Assembly: GCA_015680685.1 (NCBI GenBank)
Contig: MNCI01015499.1
Span: forward strand, 2,504,289 to 2,568,288
DNA: 64,000 nucleotides
Direction of reading: 5' to 3'
DNA from: Gnetum montanum
Lineage: Eukaryota; Streptophyta; Gnetopsida; Gnetales; Gnetaceae
The notes under the pieces are model-generated. The model had not been told where the DNA came from and searched no databases. It worked only from the letters and a program-made list of their open reading frames with translations. Below, piece after piece: positions 1 to 10,990 of the stretch; position 1 is the first letter of the stretch; each line of letters starts with the position of its first letter. A program made the position numbers and the translations under genes.

Positions 1-261
1 TATAACATAGGATAAAAAGTTTGGGAAATATGATTTAGCATTACATTATTTAGGAAATATCTTGGGGTGTACCTATATTACAATTATTTTATCATTATTT
101 TGGTGTTTTTATCCCATCCATATGGACTAATTGAGTAAATAGAAGAAATTGACAATGATTAACTCTTCTACAAAATTCCATAATCTTGAATGTATATTTT
201 TATAGTGTTCCTACATGGCACAGTATACCCCTTTAAGTTTAACCCAACTTACACAACCATA

Positions 262-330
262 ATAATGAGGTGTTAGCCAAGACACTTGATTTGAAAGCTC
301 CAAATCATGGGTTCAATTTTGGTGGGCAAT
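262..330 (+). mobile_element. tRNA-derived SINE-like fragment (candidate)
   Basis: Two blocks resemble an internal RNA polymerase III promoter in the right order and spacing. TAGCCAAGACAC at 274-285 fits the A box (TRGYNNARNNG) with one mismatch. GGTTCAATTTT at 310-320 fits the B box (GGTTCRANYCC) with the final C positions changed to T. The 36-nt spacing is normal for tRNA-type promoters. No poly(A) or T tail and no target duplication could be defined. It could also be a decayed tRNA pseudogene or chance. Confidence 0.35.
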
Positions 331-801
331 GCTAAGTTATAAAGTTCTAATTGGACTATATATCTTGGAGTGTACCTATTTTATAATTATTCCACCCCTA
401 ACTTACATCACCACAAGCCACCTACAAATCACCAAAGTGAAAGCATTCATACATCATCAAGATTTGGATATTAAAAATGTATCTCTTTAAGAGGTGCTAC
501 CCATTACATTAAAGCTTCATATAGCAAAATTGCAATATGCCTTTTCAAGTTTTAAAAAAATAATCGAAATGAAAAATTTTACATAATCTAGTGTCCACTA
601 AATATTTATTTTGACTTTATAGTTTTCTAAGACAAATATTTTATACAAATTTTGCTACACAAATATATTTTATCTTTACATATAAGAACATAAAACTTTA
701 TAAGTTTCCATAGTTCTATTGTTTGACATTATAGTTATCAATTAATAATATATCATTTAAAAACAAAGCTTAATAAAGTATCTTTCAATACAATGAGCTT
801 C

Positions 802-911
802 TTCTTTCATAGTAAAATTTATCATAGATGTTTAAGTGCTTATTAAACTCCACTTATTCTTTCATAGTAAAATTTATTATAGATGTTTAAGTGCTTATTA
901 AACTCCACTTA
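802..911. repeat. 55-bp direct tandem duplication
   Basis: Unit 802-856 is followed directly by unit 857-911. I see a single C/T difference (ATCATAG versus ATTATAG), so the duplication is much younger than the surrounding retrotransposons. Nothing suggests a function. Confidence 0.9.
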
Positions 912-3659
912 TTGAATTGGCCTACTATCAATTTTTTCTAAATGTCCAATTACAAAACCAAGAATTGGAATAATTAAAAGAATTTTAAAAATGTACTTAG
1001 GCTTTTATGGATCTTTTTTCATACCATATCTAATAAGTATATGTACTCTACAAAAAATGATTTTAATAAAATTATGGTTATCAAACTTGTGCAACGTGCT
1101 GAATTAGGATTTAAAGTCAAACTAAACAAACTCTATGAAAACTCATTAAAATTTTAAAAAGAATCATTATAAACTCTATGAAAAATGAGTATAATAAAAA
1201 CTTTGTTGTTGCATTTTTGTCAAATTCAAACTTGAAGAAAACTCATGCAAAATTAAGACTTGATGTGAAAACTAGCAAACTTGATAAAAACTCATTAAAA
1301 TTTTAAAAATAATCATTAGAAAAACTATATGTATTTTTCATTTATTAAATTAAAGAGTCAATGTCTACCATACTCATTTTGTTTGTGCAAACTTGGACTC
1401 TCTAATAACTCACCAGAAAATCTCTAGTTTAGTAGCAATGGGTAAAAGAAAAGAAAAAAAAGAAGGAAATGTTTAAAACCCAACCATGTATATATATTAC
1501 GAAGCTTGTATAGTAATTAGGTATAATCCTAATCTCTACAGCTTTTCTTGCTGCAAGATTAAGTGCAATCATAACCTTCTAATAATGAATTGCTCTCTTC
1601 TCATAACAAGTTGATTTTCAAGCTAAACCTAGTTAGTAGTAGGATTACAATGTAATTCAACTGTTGATCAAGTATGATAATTGCAAAGTACTCCAACATT
1701 CATTTTACAATTTGTAGGGTTTCTTAAAGTCATTCTAGAGATCCCATTTTGTTTGGACAAAGATAGGGTTATCATGATGATTGTAGAGACGTAATGTGAG
1801 GTGTGTTGATTATTTTAAGAATGAAACACTTTTTTTGTAACGGTTGTTATGCAAGCAAATTATTTTTGGTACTTTGACTAAAAATAACAAAGACAAACAT
1901 GTAATATGGCCAAAAGATTATGTAGCCATGAACACTTAATTTGGCCATAATTAATTATAGATTATAACTCCATAATTTAACTTTTATCAAAACATGGCAT
2001 TTATGCCCACTATATAAGTGGATGCTTGGCTAGTCATAAGTATCAACAACCAAAGATGTATATAAAGCTAATTCAAGTTATAGTCTCTTCTTCTTGTGTA
2101 AGCTTGATTCAAGCTTGTTGTATGTCTTTAACTAAGAAGACATGGATGATAGAACCTAAAGCAATTATTAGATTTTTTCTAGGATAATTATATTATTTGC
2201 CTTGAAATTATTTTCTTATTTTTTAAATAATTTATGCCATTTCCATTAGAGTTTTTACATTTCTCCTACTTTAATGATGCATTAAAAATTAACACCTAGT
2301 AGATAAAAATGTTGTGTTGAAAATAAATTAAACAACATGTGCTCTCTCATGTATTTTTCATATGTTTCTTTTATCTCAAGTCAATTTGTATGGTTACTTC
2401 TATATTTGTACTATTTTTCTAATCATAGTTTTTTAATTGGTCATGTTTTAATGTAAGGGTAATATTAATAACTATGTAGCAAATATGAAAAGTTTTCAAA
2501 ATAAGGGGCAATCATTTAGAATGATTATAAGGTGCTCATTTCTCAAGTTAAAGATGTGAGTTTGAGCGTGGGTGTAGCCACTTCAAGAGGTTAGACTTTT
2601 GCTGATCTACCATCACTCTTGGGATCCTGCTTAGAATGAGCACTGTAGCTCTATGGGATGATGCTTTTATGTGAAAAGTTTTTAAAAATAGGAAAGACAC
2701 CCCCATGATGTTATTTTCATGTTTAATGCCATAAATATCATAAATGATCATCCAAACCTATCAATATAGGTATCCTCCCTTATATCCAAGTGATAGTGAT
2801 TTTATTTTTTACTTTTTTTTTTCATTTTCAAGCATCAAGTTGTAGAAGGCATTGTATTCAAGTTGTTTTAATTGAATAATAATTTCAGAAATTTCTTAAA
2901 ATTTTCTTAAAATCTCTTCACATATTCATAAATCTCTCTCTCATCTTCTTATAGTCTCATTCCATTTCATATTTTTGATTCATTATCTCATTCTTATATT
3001 TGATTCAGATTCATTTACATTTCATTTTCACATCAATGTAGCATATATCTTATACATTTTGATCAGCTTTATTAGGTCATATATATTTCAAAAGGTTTGT
3101 ATCATTTTATGTGAGATCTAAGGGAAATTCAAGCTTTTATATTAAGTTTATTTTATCTTTAAATCTTAATTTTATAGTTTCATCTAAGTTATAATTGTTT
3201 TATCTAAAGAGTTAATCCTTCTTACTCAAAGAAGGCTACATTCATGTTCTTTGTTTATAACATATAGATTGACTTCAAATTCAAGGTCATCTAGCATCAA
3301 TCTTCATTAGATGGTGCATTTAAAAATGAAAATTTTTGCCTATCACTAGAGATTGCCTATCCACAACTTCTAGTGATAAGAAAACAATGTTGAAGTTACT
3401 TACCATGCCTTGCAATATTCAGTGATACAATTAAATTTAATTTTGGTGCTATCATTATTACCACTCACTAATCAACATGATGTACAACAAGATTTGTTAT
3501 AAATTATAAAGTAGTAATTATCACATCCATTAGTTTCTATCAACAAGAAGTTAAAAAACTATTGTTGCATGTTGCTTCCTAGTGATCTCGGGTGAGAAGC
3601 TTGCATTTCCAAATTTAAAAAACTACAAATTTTTCAAGCTTCCATCATTGCTTTGACTA

Positions 3660-3968
3660 TGGTATTGACGCTAAAAGGTTAAAATAACTTTAAGAAATCA
3701 TAAGCATAGGCTTTCTCATTATTAAAGTTTAATTGAACCTCATTCAAATGCTAAGCTATCTAAATCTCATTCTTTTAAACTCATTTCTTTCAAGTCAAAA
3801 ATCATAAACCTTAATCAAAATGAGTAAAGATATTCCAAAGTGTACCATTACCTTCAATGGCAGTCAACACTTTCTATATTGAATAATGCTTATAAAAACT
3901 TTGCTTGAAATCAATGAAGCACATTAAATACAAGACTTTTATCTCAACCTTTAAGCCTTTTCACTATC
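3660..3968 (+). mobile_element. Ty1/copia element, left part (leader and gag start)
   Basis: This is the outermost recognisable element. TGGTATTGACGC at 3660-3671 matches 8 of 12 bases of the tRNA-iMet primer site usual for plant copia elements. A gag-like frame starts at ATG 3820 (MSKDIPKC) and runs into FNGSQHFLYW, matching the start of plant copia Gag, where an FNG..Y..W pattern precedes the UBN2 domain. The frame then breaks up. The same leader-plus-gag-start segment occurs again at 42178-42400, on the other side of the inserted Element 1 (AAAGGTTAA in both, then a diverged but alignable run through the FNG..YW motif). Either the copia element carried a tandem duplication of about 300 bp before Element 1 landed, or two copia copies were joined. 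Confidence 0.6.
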
Positions 3969-3973
3969 AAAGG

Positions 3974-4864
3974 TGATGAGTTGCATTTCTTAGTTGTGTC
4001 GATGCAGCCACATTGATGCATTGTATCATGCATCAATGAGGCCTTGTTGATGCATGGTATCTGCATTTTGTCTATAAATACGTGCATACCAATTACATTT
4101 ATGGAAATGAGATTTTGGTAGTAGCAAATCTCTTCCAATTTGTTTATTTGAGAGTTAGAATATTTCTCCCAAGTGCCCACAGTAGGAGTCATTGAGTGTA
4201 CAGATCTTTATTCGAGCATTGTTGTACCTGAACATGATAGTGTATGTGGAAATAAAGATGAGCTTTTTGATAAACCTTGCAGCACTTTGGATAGATTAAA
4301 TATTTCATTTATGAATTCAATGTTTTTAATTAATTCATTCATTAAATGTTTTCTAGTAATTAAGCTAATGAAGTAATTAAGCAAGATAAGCCAGATAGAT
4401 TAAACACATAAGTATGACTACTTCGAGCGTAGCATGTATTCACTTGGTAATCCTAGCAACATTATAGCTTGGTGTGCCCAGTGGCATAGCACCTGGTAAA
4501 CCAGTAGTGAATACATTAGTGTAGGATGTGTACGGAAAATGGGATCAACTACTTATGTTAGAACTAGCTAGAGATCAGTAGGTTAGTTACATTGGATTAG
4601 CCATTAAATTACCTTGTCTTTCTCTCTATTTAGGCACTAGGACTATAAAACATAAAACTATAAAAATCATATGCCTTAATTACACTTAACCATACTGTGT
4701 GTTTCACAATTGCAATTGGGAAGATAACAAATAACTTTAGGACAAGGTTCACTACCTAGAGGACTAGTGCATTAGAAACTATAAAGTCCACGGAATTGGA
4801 TCGAATTGTGCATGAACACTTATGATTCGTATGGTTGGGCATAGGGGTACCTTGTCACTTATCA
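3974..4864 (+). repeat. E1 5' LTR
   Basis: Runs from TGATGAG to TATCA, about 891 bp. It aligns along its length with 41265-42177. It contains TATAAATA at 4073-4080, a likely promoter, preceded by a palindromic U3 motif built around AGGCCT at about 4029-4054 with arms TGCATCAA and TTGATGCA. TAAAACATAAAACTATAAA near 4645 is also conserved in the partner LTR. Confidence 0.9.
4073..4080 (+). promoter_or_regulatory. TATA box in E1 5' LTR
   Basis: TATAAATA, followed by CGTGCAT. The same motif occurs at 41390-41397 in the 3' LTR with the same surroundings. Confidence 0.7.
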
Positions 4865-4865
4865 T

Positions 4866-4883
4866 TGGCGTTGTTGTTGGGGA
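4866..4883 (+). promoter_or_regulatory. E1 primer binding site, tRNA-Asp type
   Basis: TGGCGTTGTTGTTGGGGA begins one base after the LTR. It equals the known Athila-type site complementary to plant tRNA-Asp (TGGCGCCGTTGCCGGGGA) with four C-to-T changes in two CC pairs and no other difference. This fixes the LTR end and the orientation. Confidence 0.8.
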
Positions 4884-5015
4884 CTTTATTTGTTGAAATG
4901 TGTATTGTCTAGGATCAGTGAATATTATTTATATTGTTGGATGAACTTAAGGTCAACATCACTCTACAATGACATATAAACTGCAAAATATCTTCTTTTT
5001 CGCATAGATGTGAAG

Positions 5016-7219
5016 ATGTCAAACCATTGGACCCATAGGAGTGTAAAGTGGTATACTCATCCAGATGAGTATGTACCAGACTTCGCCTTCATCCTACATC
5101 AGGATGAATAGCTGCAATGGAGTGATATGGAGGGCAACATCATCTTGCCCCTTGATTGATCTGTACTTGGGATGTTGCTTCAAACTCTTAAGAAGTTTGG
5201 CATCTCAGATCTTCACAAAGAATATGTTAATAATGGTTATGACACTTGGGACTACCATCCCATTGAAACACAATGCATGTGAAATTGACACTAGGAGCAG
5301 TACCATGAATTTACAAAGGGGAAACACTTTATTAATCCCTTATTCCTACTAAACCAAGATGACAATGTGGATCCTCCTCTTGAGGGTCCTCAGTATGAAA
5401 ATTCTCCACCCTCTATTATTGGCGATGAAGGTGCAACCCTAAACCTATGATCCACTATTCATAAACTAGGTTCAGGAAAGAGTGACAGTCAAGGCATGGA
5501 CTTGAGCAAGCATCACAATGGCAAGGGATCTAAGGATGGTAATTGTAATGAATGCAGATGTGGTGGCAGATACCATAGTGGTAGTGGTAGTCCACCTTCC
5601 TCTTCATCTTCTTCATCCAATTCAGAACATTCCATGTCATCTTCTAGTTCTCATAGAAGCCATCATTGGGATAATAATGATGAAGGTAATCAATGAGACA
5701 ACAATGACCGTGATGAGCACCAAGACTGAAGGGGTGGTCGAAACTATCATCGACATCATCAATGCAGTGATGATGATGAACCTCTATGGCAACTCAAAGA
5801 ATGATCAACATTGTAGAAGTAGTAAAGATTCCAACTAGGCATGTAAAAGATAGTTAGATCAAGAACTTATACATGAATAATATTCCAAGATTTGAGGGGG
5901 GATACAACTCTAATCCACAGACACATCTACAAGCTTTCCATGATGCCTGTGCCTTATAGAACATAGAAAATGAATGGTAGAAACTCAAGCTATTCCCTAT
6001 GATACTCATCAAGAAAGTTGAAAGCTAGTATCGATCCTTGGAACTGGAATCCATTCATCGATGGAGTACCATGTTAGAGCTATTTAATGACAAATACCAA
6101 ATGTACTCCAGAGTGTATAATCTGAGAAGGCAAATCCAAGGCTAGAAACAGGAAACACATGAACTCTTGGATACCGCCATGGGTAGATACTATTCACTCT
6201 TACACCAATGCCCTAGCCATGGTTATTCTTAGATGAAACAAGTTCATCACATCATAGATGGGCTTAGAGCAGAAACTAGAAGGACTCTTGGGGTGTATGC
6301 CCAAGGAAGATTGTTTGAATTGAGAGCTCATCAAATCCAAAGGTTGATAGAGTAGGTAGCAAAAGAAGAAGGTGAGTTGCAAAAAAGAGAAAGTGTAGAA
6401 AAGTATAATATGGATCCTTCCATCAAGAAATGGGAGGTTCAATTTTGTGATGAAGAAGAGTCACCAATCGATGAAGTCATGAATAGGAAAACCTTTCCCA
6501 TCCAAAAATTTATTTATGATCTTTCAAAAAAGGTTGATAAATTATGGGATTCTTTAGATGAAAAATTCCAAGCTGCTATGAAGATTTCTAAAGAATCTAA
6601 ACAGAAAAATAGTAATCGTAACTGTAAGAGGTGAAAAGAAGATGAATGTGCCTACCAAAAATGTAAGGGCAAAGGTGCGGCCATAGAGGAAGTTGTGAAA
6701 ATCAACTCTGATGATGAAACTAATTGTGATATTTGACAATACAAACATCCAAAGGGTTGTTGCCCCATGGTGTCACACTTACAAGAGTTTGGGGGTGTAT
6801 GCATTAAATCCTCAACTAGCACATAGGCAAGCACCTAGACGGTTTCCTTATCCTTAAGGTAATCCAAGGCAGTTTCACTAACAACAACAAGCTTATTACC
6901 TAAGTGGAGTTCCTCCACAACCTTATGAACAATACCAACAATGGCACCAACCACAATCATGAGAAATGCCATTGCCAAGGCAATAGTACCCTTATAGGTA
7001 ATGAGATCCATATGGGTACTATGTTCAGTAACCTATCTCTCCAAGAAGTTTTGCAAGTCATACCTCATTTCAGCATCATTATTACCCTCTAGAGTACCCC
7101 CAAACACATTCATCATCTACTTGAGGGAAAAACCCATATCCATACCACCCTCTACACCTGTCTACACATACACCTTTGCCTTCAACCTAGTTACCTCCTG
7201 CTCCATCCATGTAGGGTGA
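5016..7219 (+). pseudogene. gag: E1 gag pseudogene
   Basis: ATG 5016 opens a frame whose reading continues to 5696 through several TAG/TGA stops, including HPDEYVPDF and a serine/glycine-rich stretch. Another frame resumes at about 5800-6640 with the Retrotrans_gag region: IPRFEGGYNSNPQTHLQAF, then ESIHRWSTMLELFNDKYQ, and further on a lysine-rich run. After 6640 a cysteine/histidine motif follows (CDI.QYKHPKGCC, about 6727-6770), where E5 has the intact form CNVCQYEHAKGCC, a non-standard zinc knuckle. A Pro/Gln-rich tail (PPQPYEQYQQW) extends to about 7219. Gag would form the particle and bind RNA. Stops and frameshifts make it non-functional. The E5 gag at 60640-62941 is collinear with it. 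Confidence 0.85.
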
Positions 7220-7292
7220 GATTCCTTCACATCTACAAAAATGAAATGCTATAAGGGTTGTACATTCACAACTAGCTTTCCAACTAAGTGGT

Positions 7293-7952
7293 TTGAATAA
7301 TCAATCTAGAAAAAGACCCTTCTTCCCACCTATTAGTTCTCTCCAACCCTCACAACCTAGTATGACTGATTGTCCTACATCTCCAATACCTTCATCCTCT
7401 GCATCAAATACCTTTGAGTTCCCTTCAAACCAAATGCTACCTCAAATTCACATTATGATGCCAACTCATGATATTTTTGACTGGATCAAGGTTGGTAATC
7501 TTCCCACAAAAAGATCTAACCTAGGAAGTCCACTCATTTACCTACAGATCATTAGAGATGAGTCATGTAAGGCTCTTCTTAACTCTAGTTTCAGAGTTAA
7601 TTTCATCTCCCATGACATGTATAAGACCTAGAACCTACCACCTCTCAAGAAGAGCAACATCTTTCTATAATTGGTAGATTAGTCAATTATTGTCCCTTTG
7701 GCATTAATAGAGAACATTGTAATCACAGTTTGTGGGTGGTCCTATCTTGCCAATTTTTTGGTGAACAAGGTTGAAAATTACAAAAGTTACTTCCCCATCA
7801 TTATGGTAAGAGCTTGGTTAAGCACAATTGATACATGTATGGGCATAAGGGACCTCTCTTTAGAAATATCCAAAGAAAATGAATTTGGAAAGATAGATAA
7901 GAAGTGTATTGCATGCATCATGTACAATGATAATGGATGCAATTGCGTGTAA
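7293..7952 (+). pseudogene. E1 aspartic protease region, decayed
   Basis: The N-terminal part (7293-7630) is Ser/Pro-rich and ends in KALLNSSFRVNFISHDMYK, where the catalytic D-[ST]-G loop followed by a hydrophobic N-x-I-S pattern should lie. The catalytic Asp is not visible here (NSS). The second half (7698-7952) has MVRAWLSTIDTCMGIRDLSL, matching the C-terminal G-R-[PA]-W-L block of Ty3/gypsy proteases. A frame break separates the halves. Equivalent regions are at 52690-53110 (E4) and 59930-60400 (E5). Confidence 0.7.
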
Positions 7953-8194
7953 AATATTTGGTTCATCAACAGTACATACATTAAAGCATGCAATCATTGT
8001 GCACAAGAAATCAATATTCAAAGGTATCTATATGCAGTAGCCACAAAACAAGAGGGCACCCAGTGGCTGATAGCTGACTCAGATAGCAGCACATTATGCA
8101 TGGAACCAACTGAGAGCCTAACATGTGCTTATGTTGAAGGCATGGATAAACTTGAATAAGTTCATCTCCAACTCTCTAATGAAGATGATGATAC

Positions 8195-9200
8195 CTATTG
8201 GGGAGAGTTGTAAATCCCTAATAACTTCAAGCAGGAGTCCCTAGAGCTAAAAACTTTATCGGACGACATGAAATATGCATTTGTAAACAATGGTAAACTG
8301 ATCATAATTAATGCCAAACTTGCTCCTGAACAATAAGAAAAGTGGTTAAAGATGATTAACAAATGGAGAACAACCTTTACTTGGTCATATCTTGAGCTAA
8401 TAGGAATCAATCCAAGGATATGCTAGCATCGCTTTTACATCGACCCAACCATGAAGCCTAGAATGCAACCGTAGAGGTGGCTGAACCCCAAATTAAAGTA
8501 GATCATCAAGGAGGAAGTTGAACCCCTCAAGCTTGGGTTCATCTATCCCATTGCAGATAGTGAGTAAGTTAGTCCACTCATAATTGTGCTGAAAAAAGAT
8601 GGCAAATGATGGATCTGCATCGACTTTAGGCTATTGAATATGCAACATTTAAAGATCATTTTCCATTGCCATTTTTGGATCAAGTGTTGGAAAACATATC
8701 CAAGTATTGTTATTATAGCTTCTTGGATGGTTATAGTGGCTATAACCAAATCCAAATTATGCTAGAAGATCAAGCCAACACAACATTCATGAGTTCCTAG
8801 GGGAGTTTTACATATTGTAAGATGCCATTCAATCTATGAATGCCCCTATAACATTTCAACACCTGATCCTTAATATTTTCCAATAGCAAATCGATAATGG
8901 TGTGGAAGTCTTCATGGATAACTTTTCCACCTATGGAGCTACATTTGAGCAAGCCTTAGACAACCTTAAGAAAGCACTGAAGAGATGTGTTGAAACAAAT
9001 TTGTAGCTCAATTGACAAAAGAGCCATCTCATGGTCTAAGAAGGCATTGTACTAGGGCATAGAATCACTCAAGCAGGGATTGAGGTGGCCCTAGAAAAGA
9101 TAAGGATAATTCAAGGAATAACATGCTAGCTAGAGATAGTTAAAAATGTTCAGTCATTCCTTGGACACATTAGCTACTACTGATGATTCATAGAAAATAT
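8195..9200 (+). pseudogene. E1 reverse transcriptase, decayed
   Basis: The RT fingers and palm are readable across frame changes: KLAPEQ and WSYLELIGINPRIC near 8310-8430, then ICIDFRLLN near 8615, FLDQVLE, SFLDGYSGYNQIQI near 8712-8760, and KMPFNL near 8820. The catalytic Y-x-D-D box reads FMDN at 8911-8922: the second Asp codon GAT has become AAT. The thumb follows with LDNLKKALKRC near 8955. Numerous stops stand where Gln, Arg or Trp is expected. It would have copied the element RNA into DNA. Confidence 0.8.
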
Positions 9201-9720
9201 CTCTAAGATCGTAAAATCATTGGTATAGCTTACAAAGAAAGATGCACCTTTCATTTGGACCAAAAAATGTGAACATGCATTCCAACTATTAAAGGAGAAA
9301 ATTATAGAAACACTAATCCTATGAGCACTAGACTAGTCTAGACCCTTCCACATCATGACAGATGCATCTAACTATGCCTTAGGAGCAGTGTTCATGCAAA
9401 TGGATGATAAGGAATGCCCATACTACATCCATTGCATGAGCCAAAGCATTGTAAGAGCACAATTAAATTACACCACCATGGAAAAAGAACTAATGGCTAT
9501 GGTGTATGCTCTTGAAAAGTTTAGGTACTATGTGCTTGGCTACAAAGTATTTGTGCACACAGATTATAGTGCAATCTGCTTCCTCATGAACAAGTCGGTG
9601 GTGAGCCCTTGTATCATACAGTGGCTCATGACCTTACAAGAAATTTAATCTCACAATGTTAGATCGAGAAGGGACCAAAAATGTGATTGCCGACCACCTC
9701 TCTCACTTAATATGGAATAA
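9201..9720 (+). pseudogene. E1 RNase H, one long open stretch
   Basis: The connection and RNase H domain are best preserved at 9355-9648: MTDASNYALGAVFMQ (first catalytic Asp), TTMEKELMAMVYALEKFRYY (catalytic Glu) and VFVHTDYSAICFLMNK (third Asp). The tether NVIADHLSHL follows at about 9678-9707 after a frame change and is typical just before gypsy integrases. It would degrade the RNA of the RNA/DNA hybrid. Confidence 0.85.
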
Positions 9721-9769
9721 TAAAGAGGAGGAGAGCCTACTCTCTAATTAGTTTCTAGATGAACTCCTC

Positions 9770-10990
9770 TTTATAGGAGCACTAAATGACCAAATGCCCA
9801 TAAAAACAACATAGTATAATGACATCCTCACCTATCTTCTCATTCAGAAGATTCCATAAGCTCTTGACTTTAGAAAGAGGTAACAATTTCTCCATCAAGC
9901 TAAGTACTTCATGGAAATCAATGGACACCTTTACAAGGTATGCATCGATGGCTTGATTCGTTGGTATGTCCTTGATGTAGATCAATTACACATTCTTCAA
10001 GATGCTCATGAAGGACCTTGTAGAGGCCATTATGTAGGGAGATGCACAACCATAAAAATCTTGATGGCAAGATACTATTGGCCTACAATATTCAAGGATG
10101 CTCACTAGTTTGTTCAATTTTGTGAATGTTGTCAATGAGATGGGGGGATGACCACTTGCATGAAAGATCCTCAACAGTGGATTCAACCATTGGAACCTTT
10201 TGACATATGGGGTTTTGACTTCATGGGTTGCATCACACCCATGTCCAATGGAAAGGCATATATTGTTGTAGTAGTCAACTACTGCACAAAATGGGCAGAA
10301 GCAACAATCGTTACTGACTATACATTATCCACTATGGCTAGATTTATATAATTAAATATTGTAAATAGGTTTGGGGTGCCATGTTCACTAATTTTTGACA
10401 ATGGAACTAATTTCATAGGTGCCACTTTTAGAAAGTTAATGCAACACTTGGGGGTTGAACATAAATTAACAACACCCTACCATCCCCAAGCCAATGGTTA
10501 AGTAGAGGTAACCAACCAGGAGATCACAAAAATAGTAACATAGACCATTAGCAAATATAGGAAAGATTAGAGTACAAAACTTAATGATGCCCTTGGGGCT
10601 TATCGTTCAACATAGAAACTTCCTATTGGCTACTCTCCCTACAAGTTGGTGTATGTAAAACTTCCAATGCTCCCAATTCAATTTGAGGTTTTTACAATCT
10701 CAATAGCCTGTGATTTGAATCTTGACCTAAGTCTAGCATAGAAAGAAAGATTGATCAACCTAAATGTGCTAGATGAAAATCAACTAGTGGCCCTATCTTT
10801 GAATGAGGTGCATAAGGTATTCAACAAGCAACGTCATGACCTAAGAATACAAAAGGTAAAACTTCAACTAGGAGATAAGGTCCTCTATTAGAACCTCACA
10901 CATTTACCCCAAAAGGTAAAATTTTAAACATTGTGGGAGGGACCTTATATAATTGATAAAACCTTTCCCCTATGAGCCATGTTGATCTAC
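9770..10990 (+). pseudogene. E1 integrase, decayed
   Basis: The N-terminal zinc-binding H2C2 region is at 9911-10135 (HILQDAHEGPCRGHYVGR, YYWPTIFKDAH, then C-x2-C). The catalytic core has GFDFMG near 10215 (first Asp), FDNGTNF near 10395 (second Asp) and, after PQANG and a stop, VEVTNQE near 10503-10525 with the Glu kept. The C-terminal region continues to about 10990 (LQLGDKVLY, LWEGPYII). No chromodomain follows. The single stop after NG stands where a Gln codon is usual. Confidence 0.85.

Larger units (their letters stand above)
1..3589. other. AT-rich region without recognised genes
   Basis: No reading frame here has codon structure or homology I can recognise; stops are dense on both strands. 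It holds a SINE-like candidate near 262-330, a 55-bp tandem duplication at 802-911, and a 28-bp repeat at 1141 and again at 1290 (ACTCATTAAAATTTTAAAAA plus eight bases, 149 bp apart). The phrase GTGTACCTAT recurs near 69 and 370. The stretch 2523-2680 contains GAGTTTGAGC, faintly like a decayed pol III B box, with no convincing A box. T-rich runs lie near 2800-3060. It may be decayed retrotransposon, perhaps partly the 5' LTR of the copia element that starts near 3660, but I could not align it to anything else in the window. Confidence 0.6.

Noticed and set aside
2523-2680. Second SINE-like stretch with a B-box-like GAGTTTGAGC
   Set aside because: No acceptable A box at the proper distance, and no tail or target duplication.
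5518-5838. 106-codon frame rich in Val, Ile and Met
   Set aside because: Overlaps the Ser/Gly/His-rich Gag frame of E1 in another phase. The other frame matches Gag start and order better.
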